DNA of 64,000 nucleotides from JALYTY01 sp964546935 (GTDB taxonomy: Bacteria > Vulcanimicrobiota > Vulcanimicrobiia > Vulcanimicrobiales > Vulcanimicrobiaceae), in NCBI GenBank assembly GCA_964546935.1, contig CAZJLJ010000001.1:62001-126000 (forward strand). Direction: 5' to 3'. A model generated the notes under the pieces. The model saw only the letters and a list, made by a program, of their open reading frames with translations, had not been told where the DNA came from and ran no database searches. The position numbers were made by a program, and so were the translations under genes. Positions 8,163 to 15,280 of the stretch are shown here, piece by piece. Each line of letters opens with the position of its first letter. Within the stretch, counting starts at the first letter, position 1.

Positions 8163-9020
8163 ATGCAGAGCCTTTCCCCTGAGCGCCTTAAGGAGCTCGA
8201 ACTCAAGGCGAACGACGTCCGCGAGGGCATTATTCGCTCGCTTCTTTCCGCCGGCTCCGGTCACTCGGCCGGTTCGCTTGACATGGCGGACATCTTCACG
8301 GCGCTCTACGGCGCCATCATGCGCCACGACCCGCAGAACCCGGAGTGGCCGGATCGCGACAGGCTGCTCCTTTCGTGCGGCCACATCACGCCGGTTCGCT
8401 ACTCGGCGATGGCCAATTTCGGATACTTTCCCGTCGAAGAGCTGTTGACGTTGCGCAAATTCGGATCGCGCCTGCAAGGCCATCCGGAACGCGTAAAGAT
8501 GCCGGCACTGGAAACCACCTCGGGTCCGCTCGGCGAAGGGCTCGCGCAAGGCACCGGCATGGCGCTCGGCGCGAAGCTGGACAAAAAAGATTGGCGCGTT
8601 TACGTGGTCACGTCCGATGCGGAGCATCAGTGCGGATTGCATTGGGAAGCGATGATGACCGCCGCAAAATTCAATCTCGACAATCTCACCTGTATCATCG
8701 ATCGCAACTTCATTCAAATCGACGGCAGCACCGAAGACGTTATGCCGCTCGAACCGCTTGCGGATAAGTATCGCGCGTTCAATTGGGAAGTGCTCGAGTG
8801 CAACGGCAACGATCTTGCCGAATTCATTGCGACCGCCGAAAAGGCAAAGACAGTCAAAGGGCGTCCGCAAGTGATCGTTGCGAACACCGTTCCGGGCAAA
8901 GGCGTAAGCTACATGGAAGGCGACTACACGTGGCACGGGAAGCCGCCGAACAAAGACCAAGCCGATGAAGCGCTGCGCGAACTAAAAGCCAACCGGGAAA
9001 GGATCCTAGCCAATGCCTAG
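8163..9020 (+). CDS. Transketolase, N-terminal (TPP-binding) subunit
   Basis: 285 aa. N-terminal half of a split transketolase, binding the thiamine diphosphate pyrophosphate in the non-oxidative pentose phosphate/Calvin pathway. Visible: AGSGHSAGSLDMADI (residues about 31-45), TSGPLGEGLAQGTGMALG, and the TPP motif region VYVVTSDAEHQCGLHWEAMMTA (canonical GDGE here reads SDAE), then LTCIIDRNFIQIDG. It ends in an 8-bp overlap with the C-terminal subunit (ATGCCTAG), which couples translation and favours equimolar assembly. Split transketolases are common in archaea and several deep bacterial phyla. Confidence 0.93.
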   Translation: MQSLSPERLKELELKANDVREGIIRSLLSAGSGHSAGSLDMADIFTALYGAIMRHDPQNPEWPDRDRLLLSCGHITPVRYSAMANFGYFPVEELLTLRKFGSRLQGHPERVKMPALETTSGPLGEGLAQGTGMALGAKLDKKDWRVYVVTSDAEHQCGLHWEAMMTAAKFNLDNLTCIIDRNFIQIDGSTEDVMPLEPLADKYRAFNWEVLECNGNDLAEFIATAEKAKTVKGRPQVIVANTVPGKGVSYMEGDYTWHGKPPNKDQADEALRELKANRERILANA

Positions 9021-10023
9021 CACGGACGTATTGGACAAAGCCGCGCAGGCAATGCACCTCGTCGACTATCGCGATGCCGCTATCAAACAAGTTCCAACGC
9101 GTAACGGTTTCGGCGAAGGATTGATCGAGGCAGGCAATCGTAACTCGAACGTGCTCGCGATTTGTGCCGACCTCGCAGAATCGACGCGCATGGAAGGCTT
9201 CAAGAAAGCCCATCCATCGCAGTATTTGGAGATCGGCGTCGCGGAGCAAATGCTTGTCGCAATGGCCGGCGGACTCGCTTCAACCGGTAAAATTCCGTGG
9301 ATCGCTTCCTACGCAATGTTCAATCCGGGACGTTCGTGGGAGCAAGTGCGCACGATCATGGCGCTCAACGAAACAAACGTGAAGATCGCCGGAGCTCATG
9401 CGGGCGTATCCGTTGGTCCCGACGGCGCAACGCACCAAGCAATCGAAGACATCGCCATCATGCGGGTCATCCCGCACATGATGGTCGTGGTCCCGTGCGA
9501 TTCCGTTCAAACGAAGAAAGCAACGCTCGCGCTAAGCGAAAAATTCGGGCCAACGTACCTTCGCTTTGCGCGTGAAAAATCGCCGGTCGTTACATCGGAA
9601 GATACGCCGTTTGAGATCGGCAAGGCCCAAACGTTCCGCGAAGGCAAAGACGTCGCGATCGTCGCTTGCGGGATCCTCGTGTACAACGCGCTGATTGCTG
9701 CGGAGGAGCTGGCACGCGAAGACGGCATCGAATGCCGCGTCGTAAACAACCACACCATAAAGCCGATGGATGAAGCCGCAGTTATCGCCGCAGCAAAAGA
9801 GTGCGAAACCGTAGTGACGGTTGAAGAACACCAAGTCCAGGGCGGCATGGGCTCGCGCGTAGCGGAAATCCTTACGCAGAACTATCCGGTGCCGATGGAG
9901 TTCATCGGCGTTCACGATCAATTCGGACAATCGGGCGACCCGGTTGAATTGATCGAGCATTACGGCATGGGCACGAAGGCGATCAAAGAAGCCGCGCGTC
10001 GCGCATACAAGCGTAAGAAGTAG
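9013..10023 (+). CDS. Transketolase, C-terminal subunit
   Basis: 336 aa. Supplies the pyrimidine-binding and C-terminal domains that complete the transketolase active site. Seen: RNGFGEGLIEAGNRNSNV, the conserved IGVAEQMLVAMAGGLA with the catalytic Glu that activates the TPP aminopyrimidine, and AGAHAGVSVGPDGATHQAIED. The C-terminal domain (about 205-336) has VACGILVYNALIAAEELARE and VTVEEHQVQGGMGSRVAE. It is translationally coupled to the N-terminal subunit and followed by a strong terminator. Confidence 0.93.
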   Translation: MPSTDVLDKAAQAMHLVDYRDAAIKQVPTRNGFGEGLIEAGNRNSNVLAICADLAESTRMEGFKKAHPSQYLEIGVAEQMLVAMAGGLASTGKIPWIASYAMFNPGRSWEQVRTIMALNETNVKIAGAHAGVSVGPDGATHQAIEDIAIMRVIPHMMVVVPCDSVQTKKATLALSEKFGPTYLRFAREKSPVVTSEDTPFEIGKAQTFREGKDVAIVACGILVYNALIAAEELAREDGIECRVVNNHTIKPMDEAAVIAAAKECETVVTVEEHQVQGGMGSRVAEILTQNYPVPMEFIGVHDQFGQSGDPVELIEHYGMGTKAIKEAARRAYKRKK

Positions 10024-10042
10024 CGAAAGCTAAAGGAAAAAG

Positions 10043-10072
10043 AAAGAGCCGGTTCGTTTGAACCGGCTCTTT
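10043..10072. terminator. Bidirectional terminator between tkt and rpsO
   Basis: 13-bp stem AAAGAGCCGGTTC (10043-10055) with GAACCGGCTCTTT (10060-10072) and a GTTT loop. On the plus strand it is followed by GTATTTTTTC. The convergent genes tktC and rpsO both end into it. Confidence 0.9.
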
Positions 10073-10091
10073 GTATTTTTTCTCGAGCGTC

Positions 10092-10361
10092 TTAGCGGCG
10101 CAGTCCGAGATCCGAGATCAACGAGCGATAGCGTTCGAGATCTTTCTGCTGCAGGTAGCTGAGCAGACGTCGGCGCTGACCGACCTGCAGAAGCAGGCCA
10201 CGGCGGCTGTGATGGTCCTTCTTGTGAACCTTCAGGTGCTCGGTAAGTTGATTGATCGACGCCGTAAGAATCGCGATTTGAACTTCGGCGGAGCCGGTGT
10301 CGTTGGACCCGCGGCCGTACTTGGCGGCGATTTCCGCCTTCTGTTCCTTGGTAAGAGGCAC
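10092..10361 (-). CDS. rpsO: 30S ribosomal protein S15
   Basis: 89 aa, the normal S15 length, from GTG 10361 (VPLTKEQKAEIAAKYGRGS). AAGGAG lies 8 nt upstream, so the longer frame (to 10421) is not used. Conserved features: NDTGSAEVQIAILTASINQLTEHLKVHKKDHHSRRGLL and the closing RYRSLISDLGLRR, which binds the 16S rRNA central domain. In most bacteria pnp follows rpsO immediately; here it is followed by a terminator and opposite-strand genes. S15 usually represses its own translation through a leader structure; the leader here (about 69 nt) can form GCACG-GGG-CGTGC, but I cannot show regulation. Confidence 0.97.
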   Translation of the reverse strand: MPLTKEQKAEIAAKYGRGSNDTGSAEVQIAILTASINQLTEHLKVHKKDHHSRRGLLLQVGQRRRLLSYLQQKDLERYRSLISDLGLRR

Positions 10362-10436
10362 GAATAGAACTCCTTGTGCAGGATAGACTCGGCCGGATGC
10401 AGGGCACGCCCCGTGCTCCACTCCGGCGACCGGCGT

Positions 10437-10465
10437 ATCTTATCAAAGTGTCTGCCGTGACGCAA
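10437..10465 (-). promoter_or_regulatory. Promoter of rpsO
   Basis: Minus-strand TTGCGT (10465-10460), 17-bp spacer, TAAGAT (10442-10437). Predicted start near 10430, giving a leader of about 69 nt before GTG 10361. Confidence 0.5.
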
Positions 10466-10561
10466 CCCGGCCATAAGGATTAGCTACAAAAGTAGCGTCA
10501 CGAGGGCCGGGGCAAGAAAGTTACACGCCTAGGCCGCGTTAGGTTAAGAAAGGGGTTGCTT

Positions 10562-10939
10562 ATGGCAGTCTGGTTTATTCGCGTTGCTGTAGCCTATGTC
10601 GTCATCGGCGTGATTTTCGGATTCGTTATCGGAATCCAGGAGAAGTTTGCCTTTGCGAACGTCCACGCACACTTGAACTTAGTTGGATGGGCGACACTGG
10701 CGCTTGCAGGCGTGATTTACTTCTTGTTTCCGGCGGCCGGAAACAACCGGCTCGCTGTTGTGCACTTCTGGCTGCAAAACATCGGGTTGCCGGTCTTTAC
10801 GATCGGATTGTTCCTTATCGATGCGGGGAACGTTCAGGCCGGCGTGCCGCCGACGGCGATTGGTTCCCTCATCGTCATCGCGGCGATCTTGGTTTTCGCG
10901 ATCAACGTCTGGACGAACGTGAAAACGGTTCGCGCTTAA
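10562..10939 (+). CDS. Small haem-copper-oxidase-like membrane protein
   Basis: 125 aa from ATG 10562 (AAAGGGG upstream; a TTG 6 nt earlier is less likely). Four hydrophobic helices. The first pair contains NVHAHLNLVGWATLALAGVIY, which resembles the His-bearing helix of cytochrome oxidase/nitric-oxide reductase subunit I, and HFWLQNIGLPVF adds another His. Such short relatives of oxidase subunit I are often annotated as cytochrome-c oxidase, but they lack the full set of haem and copper ligands. Probable inner-membrane protein, perhaps haem-binding; function unknown. It ends with a 4-bp convergent overlap with the thioesterase. Confidence 0.7.
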   Translation: MAVWFIRVAVAYVVIGVIFGFVIGIQEKFAFANVHAHLNLVGWATLALAGVIYFLFPAAGNNRLAVVHFWLQNIGLPVFTIGLFLIDAGNVQAGVPPTAIGSLIVIAAILVFAINVWTNVKTVRA

Positions 10940-11319
10940 CTTTCGTCTCGAACCGGCGTCGGCTTCCCGTCGGGGCCGATCGCGACAAACACGAAACGTC
11001 CAACCGTCGATAGACGCCGTTCGCCGCTTAGCGGATGTTCTGCCCATAGCTCGACTTCGACTGTAATTGAAGTGCGGCCGATTTTGTCGACGCGTGCGAT
11101 TGTCTCGACGAACTCGCCGGCGCGAATTGGTTCTTTGAAATCGATTCGATCGACCGATGCCGTAACGACGGTTTTGCGGCACGAGCGCATTGCGGCAATC
11201 GACGCAACCACGTCCATCATCGCGAGCGCTTTTCCGCCGAAGAGCGTTCCGTAATGATTCGTTTCGTGCGGAAAGACGATTTCGGTGCGTCGTTCGACGA
11301 TGGGTTCGATTTCGGTCAT
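10936..11319 (-). CDS. Acyl-CoA thioesterase (hotdog fold, YciA/ACOT type)
   Basis: 127 aa. Hydrolyses acyl-CoA thioesters. Start VERRTEIVFPHETNHYGTLFGGKALAMMDVVASIAA has the family pattern: Asn-His then GTLFGG, followed by the long hotdog helix and the Asp (MMDVVA) that is catalytic in this group; the later VDRIDFKEPIRAGEFVE strand also fits. Likely cytoplasmic oligomer. It lies 7 nt downstream of the DUF4126 gene on the same strand. Chain-length specificity cannot be read from the sequence. Confidence 0.88.
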   Translation of the reverse strand: MTEIEPIVERRTEIVFPHETNHYGTLFGGKALAMMDVVASIAAMRSCRKTVVTASVDRIDFKEPIRAGEFVETIARVDKIGRTSITVEVELWAEHPLSGERRLSTVGRFVFVAIGPDGKPTPVRDES

Positions 11320-11326
11320 AGCGGCG

Positions 11327-11746
11327 TCACTGATTCGCGAGGACTATCCAAAACGCTCCTACGACAGCCACGGCGTCTTCCAGTAGCGCAGCGGCCATCG
11401 GCGGAAGTCGCAGCGAAGGCGCCGTCTTCAACCGCCAAAAGTAGCCGGCGTATGCCCCCGCCAGCGCGCCTACGATGCCCAACACAATTGCAAGTGCACC
11501 GGGCGTCCCAAGCCTGCTTGAAGTCGCCCATGCGCAGTAGCCGCCGAAGATACATCGCATAACCAACGGTCCCGGCGTCGTACGCGCGGGGACCGGGAAT
11601 TTGTCGGCAATGAGTTCGCCGAGTGCTAGGACGATCGCCACAATGGAAGTCCAATTGTGGTACGGATAACGTACTGCCGCAAACGGCGTAAACGTACGCA
11701 GCCCGGCAATGAAGCCGAGTGCGAGCGCAATCAGAATCGCAGCCAT
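11327..11746 (-). CDS. DUF4126 family membrane protein
   Basis: 139 aa. Begins MAAILIALALGFIAGLRTFTPFAA and has glycine-rich membrane helices around LAIVLGIVGALAGAYAGYF and LLEDAVAVVGAFWIVL, which I recognise as DUF4126, a small inner-membrane family of unknown function. It is followed 7 nt later by the thioesterase and preceded by ridA. Confidence 0.75.
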   Translation of the reverse strand: MAAILIALALGFIAGLRTFTPFAAVRYPYHNWTSIVAIVLALGELIADKFPVPARTTPGPLVMRCIFGGYCAWATSSRLGTPGALAIVLGIVGALAGAYAGYFWRLKTAPSLRLPPMAAALLEDAVAVVGAFWIVLANQ

Positions 11747-11763
11747 CCCTGCGACTTCTGTTA

Positions 11764-12171
11764 TTATCCGGAAATCTCTGCGATAAGCTCCACTTCAACG
11801 CTCGAATTTGCCGGCAACGATGCTACGCCGACGGCCGAACGCGCGTGACGGCCGCGCTCGCCAAGCACCTCGATGAAACGGTCCGACGCGCCGTTGATGA
11901 CGGCCGGCATTTCGGTGAATTCGGGCGAAACGTTAACGAATCCAAGCAGCTTTACGATACGAACTAAGCGATCCAGCGAGCCGATTTCCCGTTCGATGGT
12001 CGCTAGCATCTCATCGGCAACCTGACGCGCACCTTCGTATCCGCGTTCCACCGTTTGCTCGGCTCCGATTTTTCCCGTTACGGGATTCGTTCCGCGCCCG
12101 GAAATGTGTCCTGAGACATAAAGTAGATTTCCCGTGCGTGCGACGGGCAAAAAATTCCCAACTGTTTGCAT
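11764..12171 (-). CDS. ridA: RidA-family enamine/imine deaminase
   Basis: 135 aa. RidA proteins hydrolyse reactive 2-aminoacrylate or 2-aminocrotonate released by PLP enzymes such as threonine/serine dehydratase. Seen: NLLYVSGHISGR (entry strand), GYEGARQVADEMLATIE helix, and RSAVGVASLPANSSVEVELIAEI, where the Arg binds the substrate carboxylate. It starts 3 nt after the ArsR stop, so the two are one operon. The operon is divergent from a threonine/serine dehydratase, the usual source of its substrate. This version belongs to the longer Rid group with a GTNPVTG insertion. Confidence 0.9.
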   Translation of the reverse strand: MQTVGNFLPVARTGNLLYVSGHISGRGTNPVTGKIGAEQTVERGYEGARQVADEMLATIEREIGSLDRLVRIVKLLGFVNVSPEFTEMPAVINGASDRFIEVLGERGRHARSAVGVASLPANSSVEVELIAEISG

Positions 12172-12174
12172 CTT

Positions 12175-12474
12175 TTAAAGATTCCGTAACTCCGCTTTGA
12201 CGGCTTTGATTTGTGCCTCGTCTCGCTTGTAAAACGTCCACTGCTTGATTCGCTTCGCTTTTAGAAGACCGGCTTGTGCTAAAACGCGCAGATGCTCGCT
12301 TGCGGTGGGCTGGCTGATACCAAGTTTCTCGGCGATAAACAACCCGCAGACGCCATCTTTTACGAGATCGCCGTCGACCTGCGGCGGAAAGTGTGCTTCG
12401 GGATCTTTCAGCCACTCCATGATGAGAAGGCGCTTGTCGTTTGCGAGCGCCCGGAGCGCACTTTCATTAGGCAT
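12175..12474 (-). CDS. ArsR-family winged-helix regulator
   Basis: 99 aa. N-terminal ALRALANDKRLLIMEWL helix, recognition segment IAEKLGISQPTASEHLRVLAQAGLL (about 52-76) and a wing with KQWTFYKRDE. The Cys motif of metal-sensing ArsR proteins is absent; only one Cys remains (DGVCGLF), so it probably senses something else. It belongs to a subgroup with HFPPQVDGD before the HTH. It is the first gene of an operon with ridA and shares a 36-bp promoter region with the divergent dehydratase, so autoregulation and control of both sides are likely. Confidence 0.85.
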   Translation of the reverse strand: MPNESALRALANDKRLLIMEWLKDPEAHFPPQVDGDLVKDGVCGLFIAEKLGISQPTASEHLRVLAQAGLLKAKRIKQWTFYKRDEAQIKAVKAELRNL

Positions 12475-12514
12475 ATTGCCAATTTGCTAAATTTCGAATT
12501 AAATGTCAATATGC
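12471..12514. promoter_or_regulatory. Back-to-back leaderless promoters with inverted-repeat operator
   Basis: Plus strand: TTGCCA (12476-12481), 17 bp, TTAAAT (12499-12504), 6 nt, ATG 12511. Minus strand: TTGACA (12509-12504), 17 bp, CAAATT (12486-12481), 6 nt, ATG 12474. Both would begin transcription at their start codon. A perfect inverted repeat GCATATTG (12471-12478) / CAATATGC (12507-12514) covers each start codon and the opposing -35 box. It is a good candidate for an ArsR-type operator that closes both promoters. Confidence 0.55.
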
Positions 12515-13428
12515 AGGCCCAGTACGAAACCGCCACACCTCACGCGATCGAGCAGGTCGAACGCTTGATCCGCCCATACATCCGGCGAACGCCGGTTGTA
12601 GAGATCGAGGGCGTAGCCGTGAAAGTCGAGTCGATGCAGGTGAGCGGCTCGTTTAAGGCGCGCGGTGCCTTCGCGAATCTACTCAATCGCAAAGCCGGCG
12701 ACGCGGGCGTGGTTGCCGCATCCGGCGGAAACCACGGCGCGGCCGTCGCTTACGCTGCGGCCACGCTGCACGTGCCGTGCAAAATCTACGTTCCAAGCGT
12801 TTCGTCGCCCGCGAAAATCGAGCGCATCCGCGCATACGGCGCCGAACTGGTCATTGTGCCCGGCACGTATAGCGACGCGCTGGAGGCGAGCCTTTCGGAC
12901 GCACAACACGATGGCGCTATTCACGTGCATGCCTTCGACGGCATCGAAACCGTGCTCGGCCAAGGGACCATTGCAAAAGAGATTTCCGAACAAGCACCGC
13001 AGCTCGACACCGTTCTGGTCGCCGTCGGCGGCGGTGGTTTGATCGCGGGTGTCGCTTCGTGGTACACCGGCAATACGCGTATCGTCGCCGTTGAACCGGA
13101 GGGCGCGCCTACATTTACCTATGCGCGAGCTGCAGGACGTCCGGTTGACGCTCCAACAGGAAGCGTTGCAAACGATTCGCTTGCACCGCGCCGTATTGGC
13201 GAACTCGTCTATCCGATTCTCGAGAAGGGAGTCGAAAGGACCGTGCTTGTTTCCGACGATGATATTCAGGCTTCCCGAGCCGCGCTCTGGGAGAAAGCGC
13301 GAATAGTTGCCGAACCAGGCGGCGCGGCTGCATATGCAGCGCTTCTTTCGGGCAAGTATCAACCGCGCTCCGGCGAACGCGTCGGAGTTATTGTGAGCGG
13401 CGGGAATGCAGTGATTTCGTGGACTTAG
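12511..13428 (+). CDS. Threonine/serine dehydratase (PLP fold II)
   Basis: 305 aa from ATG 12511; the frame is open upstream through the divergent regulator but that part is a shadow. PLP Lys in SGSFKARGAFANL (residues about 47-59), Gly loop SGGNHGAAVAYAA, and VAVGGGGLIAG for the phosphate. There is no C-terminal ACT regulatory domain and the length is about 300, so it matches catabolic threonine dehydratase or serine racemase-like enzymes rather than biosynthetic IlvA. Likely reaction: Thr to 2-oxobutanoate or Ser to pyruvate via an enamine, the substrate of RidA encoded on the other side. The stop overlaps the SDR start by 10 nt. Confidence 0.88.
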   Translation: MQAQYETATPHAIEQVERLIRPYIRRTPVVEIEGVAVKVESMQVSGSFKARGAFANLLNRKAGDAGVVAASGGNHGAAVAYAAATLHVPCKIYVPSVSSPAKIERIRAYGAELVIVPGTYSDALEASLSDAQHDGAIHVHAFDGIETVLGQGTIAKEISEQAPQLDTVLVAVGGGGLIAGVASWYTGNTRIVAVEPEGAPTFTYARAAGRPVDAPTGSVANDSLAPRRIGELVYPILEKGVERTVLVSDDDIQASRAALWEKARIVAEPGGAAAYAALLSGKYQPRSGERVGVIVSGGNAVISWT

Positions 13429-14186
13429 GAATTCGTGGAAGAGTCGCGCTTGTTACGGGCGCCAGCTCCGGGATTGGTAAGGCCGTTGCGCTTGCCCTTG
13501 CAGAGGAGGGCGCAAAGATCGCGGTCGCGGCACGCCGGCTTGAATTGTGTGAAGCGGTTGCATCGGAAGCGCGAACGCGGGGTGCGAGCGATGCACGTGC
13601 GTACGAACTGAATCTAAACGACGACGCGTCGATCGGTGAAACGATCCGGCGGGTCCAGAATGAATTGGGCGCAATTGATATTCTCGTTGCGAACTCCGGT
13701 GGACCGAAACCCGGTTCTTACACGCAAGTCGTCATCGAAGATTGGGATATTGCGTACCGTTCGCTTTTGCGTTGCATGGTGGAAATGGTGAGCGCCGTCC
13801 TTCCGTCGATGCGCAATAAAAAGTGGGGACGCATCGTCGCGCTGACGTCCTCATCCGTCAAACAACCCATTCCGAATTTGGTGCTCTCCAACGCGTTTAG
13901 GACCGCGCTCGTTTCCGCTCTGAAAACTCTGTCGATGGAAGCCGGGGCCGACGGCGTCACCGTCAACGCAATTGCCACAGGCCGAATCTTAACGGACCGG
14001 CTGCGCGAGCTCTATCCCGATGAAGCAGAAATGCAAAGAAGCGCCGAGAGCAATATTTCGTTGCGCCGCGTTGCCACGCCGGAAGAGTTCGCGCCGATGG
14101 TGGCGTTTTTGTGCAGCGAACAGGCTCGGTACGTGACGGGACAGACGATAGCCGTCGACGGCGGCTTGATCAAGTCGCTGTTTTGA
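13419..14186 (+). CDS. SDR-family oxidoreductase, non-canonical active site
   Basis: 255 aa from GTG 13419, overlapping the dehydratase stop. Rossmann NAD(P) motif TGASSGIG (13-20) and FabG-like overall pattern, ending DGGLIKSLF. The catalytic Ser region TSSSVKQPIPN (143-153) is present, but where YxxxK is expected the sequence is SNAFRTAL (157-164), so both catalytic Tyr and Lys are missing. A subgroup of 3-oxoacyl reductase-like proteins shares this NAxR pattern. It may use a different mechanism or only bind the cofactor. Function unassigned. Confidence 0.85.
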   Translation: MDLGIRGRVALVTGASSGIGKAVALALAEEGAKIAVAARRLELCEAVASEARTRGASDARAYELNLNDDASIGETIRRVQNELGAIDILVANSGGPKPGSYTQVVIEDWDIAYRSLLRCMVEMVSAVLPSMRNKKWGRIVALTSSSVKQPIPNLVLSNAFRTALVSALKTLSMEAGADGVTVNAIATGRILTDRLRELYPDEAEMQRSAESNISLRRVATPEEFAPMVAFLCSEQARYVTGQTIAVDGGLIKSLF

Positions 14187-14433
14187 GCCGCGCGGCCAAG
14201 TCGTCCAGCGCCGGGTCGAAATCGCCTTTTGTCTTGAGGGTTTGGAGCGCGGATGCGATACGCTCGGCAAGCTCGTTCGGAATCTCGAGTACGACTTTTC
14301 CGGCTGTCTGGGCATCGAGTTGTTCGATCGCGCGCTTCGCCATATTGGCTTGGCCGAAAGAATAGGCGTGATGCGAAGCGTTTCCGAGAAGGTCGAGTTC
14401 CGACTGTAACCATGATCGATACGCATTAAGCAT
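14170..14433 (-). CDS. Small helical protein of unknown function
   Basis: 87 aa. Predicted mostly helical with heptad-like ELAERIASALQTL and DDLAARL at the C-terminus; no Cys and no membrane segment. Codon use matches the neighbours (G/C-rich third positions), supporting a real gene. Its ATG shares the sequence CATG with the start codon of the divergent Rieske gene, and its end overlaps the SDR gene by 17 nt. No family recognised. Confidence 0.55.
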   Translation of the reverse strand: MLNAYRSWLQSELDLLGNASHHAYSFGQANMAKRAIEQLDAQTAGKVVLEIPNELAERIASALQTLKTKGDFDPALDDLAARLKTAT

Positions 14434-14755
14434 GTCCGAGTTCGTTCGCGTTGCGCACGCTGCAGCCGTGCAGCCGGGAAAAAGTTACCCCGTGGTCGTT
14501 GGGCGCTACGAAGTGGCGCTGTTCAACGTCGACGGTACCATCTACGCGCTGGAGAACGTGTGTCCGCATCAGGGCGGTCCGTTGGCGGACGGATTCCTCG
14601 AGGGCGAGTTTGTCACGTGTCCGTGGCACGCATGGTGCTTCGATGTCCGCACCGGCAAGATGACGCTCGGTGATTTTGCCGTTGTGCCGCGTTTTGAAGT
14701 GCGCGTGGAGAACGGAAGCATTTTCGTCGCGACGCAACCAGCGGAGGAGCTATGA
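14432..14755 (+). CDS. Rieske [2Fe-2S] ferredoxin
   Basis: 107 aa. Small soluble Rieske protein of the NirD / dioxygenase-ferredoxin type. Cluster ligands Cys44 and His46 (CPHQGG) and Cys63 and His66 (CPWHAW). No signal peptide, so cytoplasmic electron carrier. It overlaps the next gene by 4 nt (ATGA). No reductase or oxygenase partner is adjacent, so the redox partner is unknown. Confidence 0.92.
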   Translation: MSEFVRVAHAAAVQPGKSYPVVVGRYEVALFNVDGTIYALENVCPHQGGPLADGFLEGEFVTCPWHAWCFDVRTGKMTLGDFAVVPRFEVRVENGSIFVATQPAEEL

Positions 14756-15255
14756 ACGACCAACCGGCTTGGGACGGGCGCTTAGGAACCGCCGGCGGGA
14801 ACGCATTCGGAGCAGCACTTTCGGCGTTCGCCGCCGAGCGCGAAGTGAGCCACGGCCGTTTGGCGGAGGCGACGGGTCTGCCGCTGGAAACGATTGCCGC
14901 TATTCTGGCAGGCACGCAACGTGTCGGCATCTCGGCGCTAGCAAGGCTTGCCCAAGCGTTGCGTGCGCGTCCCATCGAGTTTCTTCAGAAAACGTCGATC
15001 CTTTCGCTCGATGCGTACGCGTTCGGCTTAGACCCGCTCTATTTTCTGCCCGAAGGTCCGGTGCGCTACGATGCTCGCATTTACATGCGAGAGATCAATC
15101 CACGGCACCGCGTTCCGGAGAGCGACATGACCAAGCGCAATCCAGCGCTGAAGGCTCTCGCCGAAGACGAGCTCCTTGATTCGCTTGGAAAGCTCGAAGT
15201 AGAACTTGCTTACTTGCTCCGCACTGCGGTGCAACACACGGGTGGGACACTCTAG
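14752..15255 (+). CDS. XRE-type helix-turn-helix protein
   Basis: 167 aa. Residues about 20-75 look like a Cro/XRE HTH: VSHGRLAEATGLPLETIAAI then GTQRVGISALARLAQAL. The C-terminal 90 residues (PLYFLPEGPVRYDARIYM and a final helix ELEVELAYLLRTAV) match nothing I recognise. Coupled to the Rieske ferredoxin by an ATGA overlap, so it may regulate or interact with that redox protein. Possible transcription regulator; ligand unknown. Confidence 0.6.
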   Translation: MNDQPAWDGRLGTAGGNAFGAALSAFAAEREVSHGRLAEATGLPLETIAAILAGTQRVGISALARLAQALRARPIEFLQKTSILSLDAYAFGLDPLYFLPEGPVRYDARIYMREINPRHRVPESDMTKRNPALKALAEDELLDSLGKLEVELAYLLRTAVQHTGGTL

Positions 15256-15280
15256 GTCCAGGAGCGAATCCGCGGGGACG

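Noticed and set aside
7653..8960. 435-codon minus-strand frame opposite the HNH and transketolase genes
   Set aside because: Long only because GC-rich codons avoid stops on the complement; the plus-strand genes are clear family members.
10483..10496. GCTAC-AAAA-GTAGC as an operator of the oxidase-like gene
   Set aside because: Only a 5-bp stem, and it does not match any regulator consensus I know.
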